A DNA stretch of 24,839 bases from a virus, in the IMG/VR virus record IMGVR_UViG_3300021185_003767, positions 1-24,839 of that record; one strand, written 5' to 3'. Each line of letters begins with the position of its first letter. Position 1 is the stretch's first letter. Positions 22,390-24,839 of the stretch are shown here, in pieces. A model generated the notes under the pieces. That model was not told the DNA's origin and ran no database searches. It worked only from the letters and a program-made list of their open reading frames with translations. Both the position numbers and the translations under genes were made by a program.

Positions 22390-24839
22390 TTATACTACTT
22401 GAGTCCATGCTCCATTATAGAAAAACAGATTAGAACCAGATACCGCCAAATCACCAATATTACCACTTGGTAATGGGTCTTGTGCGGCTAAATTCATAGT
22501 ATCTGTTATATTAACTGAACCTGTAAATTCAGAACCACTTATTATTGCTTCTGTATCTAATTTTGTTTTTATTGTAGTATCAATAGATGAACTAAATGAT
22601 TCTTGTACAACTATTCTCGAATCAAGTGATGCTGAATCTGTTGTAAAGGTACTTTCATTTAATAAAGGAATCCAATTACCACCATGAGCAAAATATCCTT
22701 TACCAGTTCCATGTACATGAGCGAACATACCATGATAAGTTCCTGCTGCTGGTAAATCTCCTTCAGTTGAGTAAACGTTACCAAATAGAACTTTGTTACC
22801 ATTCATATCTAAATCATTTGATGTGAATGATGAACTATGTAGTTCTTGTGCATCTAATCTTGTTTCGTGGTCTGATGCCGTTGCGAATGATTCTATGATT
22901 CTTAAATCAAATGAACTACTCATAGTTCCTTCAATTAAATCTACTCTTGTTTCATGGTCTGAACCTGTTGCGAATATTTCTATCAATCTTGAATCGAGTG
23001 AAGTACTCATCGGTCCTTCAATTTCATCTAATCTTGAATCTAATGATGTTGATAAAGGTCCTTCTATTGTATCTAATCGTGAATCTACTGATTGTGAATA
23101 ATCTGCGAAGTTTTCGTTTGAAGATGATAATAAAGTTGTTCCATTAAATGAAGAACCACTAATATTACCATTTACTTTTAGTAATTTGTTAAAAGTGAAT
23201 GAATCATCTGATGAACCATATAAAAGTGTTGCATCTGCTCCATCGATTGTAATTCCACCACCATTTGCTGCTGAAGCATCTACTGCTCCACTTGCTATTA
23301 AAATATTTTTATCTTCTACATTAAGTGTAGAAGTATTAAGTTGTGTTTGAGTACCTTCTATTGTTAGGTTACCAGTAACGATTGTATTACCTGTTACTGT
23401 AAGGTTTGTTCCATCGAATGTAAGATTACCACTATCTTCGATTTCACCACTTGTTCCAGCGAGTACTACTCTACCACTTGTTAAATCTTGTACATTAAGA
23501 GATGATAATGTTGATTGTGAATCTACATCAAGAGTACCAAGAATTTGAGTGTTACCACTTCCTTGTTGAACTGTAAAGTTACCTGTACCAATATTTAATT
23601 CAGTTCCATTAAATGTTAAATTAGCATCATCTTCTATTTCTCCACTTGTACCAGCTATAACAATTCTGTTATCTGTTAAATCTTGTACATTAAGAGATGA
23701 TAATGTTGATTGTGAATCTACATCTAATGTTCCTAATATTTGTGTATTACCATTTGATTGTTGAACTGTAAAGTTACCAGTTCCTATGTTTAATTCTGCA
23801 CCATTGAATGTAAAGTTTCCATCATCTTCTATTTCTCCACCTGCTCCAACTATAACAATTCTATTGTTTGTTAAATCTTCTACGTTTACAGATGCAAGTG
23901 TTGATTGTGCATCTACATCAAGTGTTGAGAACATCTGAACTGCTCCACTAATGAAAGTGTTACCACTTGCTACTTGAACTCTAAATCTTTCTAAATCTCC
24001 TACAATAAAATCATTACCAGTAAATCTAAAGTATTGGTCATCTTCTAATTCACCATTTACTCCAGCAATTGTAATTCTATCTTCGGTTAAATCTTTAACC
24101 ATTGCTGATGCTAGATAAGCTTGTCTACCAACTGAAATATCTTCCGATGCTGATACTCCACCTGTAATATCTAATACACCACCATCCCAAGTAAATTGAG
24201 ATTGGTTATCTAATGTTCCAAATTCATTTGTAAATACAACTCCATTATCAACTCTTAATTCATAATTTGAAATAGAACCACTAATATCCATACCAGAACC
24301 ATCGAATTGGAATGTTGCTCCACTACCAATTTGGTAATAATCACTATTTGCTAATCTAAAATCTTGACCATCATAAGTTAAGTTTGCATCATCTTCTACT
24401 TCACCACCAACACCCACTAACATTATTCTGTTATCTGTTAAATCATCAACTCGTAAAGTTCCAAATCTACCCTCACCATCAACTTTTATATTACCAGTTA
24501 AATCAATATGAGAACCCGAAAGGAATCCTGCACCTGTTGCATCTTTTTGTAAGTAAATATTTTTCCATCTTTTAGTAGTAGAACCTAAATCATATAAACC
24601 TTGTGTGGCATCAGAAACTACCGAACCTGTTTTATCATTATCAGGTATAATAGAACCACTAAATTCTGATTGTACTCTAACCACATCATCATCTGAACCA
24701 GACCCTAAAAATAAGTGTCCTTCTAAGTGTAAATCTTCTTCTATAAAAACAGAACCACTAACTTTTAGGTTATCATATATTAATGCATTTGAACCGGTAT
24801 AATCACCAGTTATCCAAAATGAACCTGAGTTGTAGTCTG
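22390..24839 (-). CDS. Tail fibre-like protein, 5' end beyond the right edge
   Basis: The frame is open from the right edge to the stop at 22390 (over 815 codons), so the N-terminus is missing. A GTG at 24684 is in frame but has open coding sequence before it (SGSFWITGDYTGSNALIYD), so it is not the start. The visible part has an SGSIIPDNDKT...YDLGSTTKRWKNIYL module, then five diverged copies of a 'V.DLT.NRI.I.G..GE.ED' block (the last three 195 bp apart), a NVEDKNILIASGAVDASAANGGGITIDG module, 'SLDSRLDEIEGPMSTSLDSRL' heptad-like repeats (about nt 22850-23100), the His-rich HGMFAHVHGTGKGYFAHGG module, and a C-terminal GDLAVSGSNLFFYNGAWTQVV. This end resembles that of phage fibres ending in a small WTQV strand and carries no S74 domain. 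It is probably a virion fibre or baseplate-attached protein. Confidence 0.8.
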   Translation of the reverse strand, partial: DYNSGSFWITGDYTGSNALIYDNLKVSGSVFIEEDLHLEGHLFLGSGSDDDVVRVQSEFSGSIIPDNDKTGSVVSDATQGLYDLGSTTKRWKNIYLQKDATGAGFLSGSHIDLTGNIKVDGEGRFGTLRVDDLTDNRIMLVGVGGEVEDDANLTYDGQDFRLANSDYYQIGSGATFQFDGSGMDISGSISNYELRVDNGVVFTNEFGTLDNQSQFTWDGGVLDITGGVSASEDISVGRQAYLASAMVKDLTEDRITIAGVNGELEDDQYFRFTGNDFIVGDLERFRVQVASGNTFISGAVQMFSTLDVDAQSTLASVNVEDLTNNRIVIVGAGGEIEDDGNFTFNGAELNIGTGNFTVQQSNGNTQILGTLDVDSQSTLSSLNVQDLTDNRIVIAGTSGEIEDDANLTFNGTELNIGTGNFTVQQGSGNTQILGTLDVDSQSTLSSLNVQDLTSGRVVLAGTSGEIEDSGNLTFDGTNLTVTGNTIVTGNLTIEGTQTQLNTSTLNVEDKNILIASGAVDASAANGGGITIDGADATLLYGSSDDSFTFNKLLKVNGNISGSSFNGTTLLSSSNENFADYSQSVDSRLDTIEGPLSTSLDSRLDEIEGPMSTSLDSRLIEIFATGSDHETRVDLIEGTMSSSFDLRIIESFATASDHETRLDAQELHSSSFTSNDLDMNGNKVLFGNVYSTEGDLPAAGTYHGMFAHVHGTGKGYFAHGGNWIPLLNESTFTTDSASLDSRIVVQESFSSSIDTTIKTKLDTEAIISGSEFTGSVNITDTMNLAAQDPLPSGNIGDLAVSGSNLFFYNGAWTQVV
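23410..23960 (-). repeat. Tandem 195-bp (65-residue) units in the right-edge fibre
   Basis: The plus-strand string ttaaatctt(g/c) at 23481, 23676 and 23871 marks three units exactly 195 bp apart. Each unit encodes NVQDLTDNRIVIAGTSGEIE followed by DDANLTFNGTELNIGTGNF and TLDVDSQSTLSSL. The two lower-coordinate copies share about 50 identical bases around their junctions. Two more diverged copies lie upstream in the protein. Confidence 0.8.

Noticed and set aside
22390-24684. GTG at 24684 as start of the right-edge fibre gene
   Set aside because: The frame continues open to the window edge with typical fibre sequence (SGSFWITGDYTGS), and no ribosome site precedes the GTG.
11691-24839. Diversity-generating retroelement acting on fibre genes
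   Set aside because: No reverse transcriptase, template repeat or C-type-lectin-like variable end is visible in the window. The N-terminal resemblance to Mtd-type attachment segments alone is not enough.
1-24839. tRNA, integrase, transposase or replication genes
   Set aside because: None seen on either strand; the window is occupied almost entirely by minus-strand tail and fibre genes with short gaps.

Overview
This AT-rich window is a stretch of tail genes from a contractile-tailed, T4-like phage (myovirus morphology). Every convincing gene lies on the minus strand, so transcription runs from high to low coordinates. The fibre vocabulary is typical of marine T4-like phages and environmental viral contigs: SGS/ISGS motifs, a YDLGS...W module, a GDGSGLTG module and S74 chaperone tails. 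The host cannot be read from the sequence. I found no tRNA, CRISPR, transposon, integrase or replication gene.

In transcription order, positions 24839 to 11691 encode five fibre-like proteins. The first is cut by the right edge. The 1452-aa and 1126-aa proteins end in an S74 intramolecular-chaperone domain. The 209-aa and 715-aa proteins share an N-terminal segment and a C-terminal module. All five look built from the same interchangeable modules plus internal tandem repeats. Next come a GT-B glycosyltransferase (11687-10686), a virion-type protein carrying an intein-like Hint domain and an FN3-like C-terminus (10676-9405), a small coiled-coil protein (9337-9032) and a 2-oxoglutarate/Fe(II) oxygenase (9016-8276).

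The tail core follows: sheath (8194-5819), tube (5763-5275), a strong terminator, a T4 gp26-like protein (5162-4404) overlapping a small gene without a good start codon (4429-4187), another strong terminator, a 79-aa protein (4134-3895), the tape measure (3891-1348) and a baseplate or tube-cap-like gene cut by the left edge (1343-1).

Sheath and tube form the contractile tail. The tape measure sets its length with help from the two proteins encoded between tube and tape measure, the usual place for tail assembly chaperones. The fibres and the Hint protein would sit on the baseplate. The oxygenase and glycosyltransferase could modify virion proteins or host glycans. The most interesting points are the Hint domain that lacks a splicing nucleophile, a likely +1/-2 frameshift at a run of seven T residues, a recurrent ATATTTATA motif just upstream of several start codons, and an uninterrupted array of 22 decapeptides in one fibre. 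Intergenic gaps are all short (about 110 bases or less); no gene-free stretch exceeds 300 bases.
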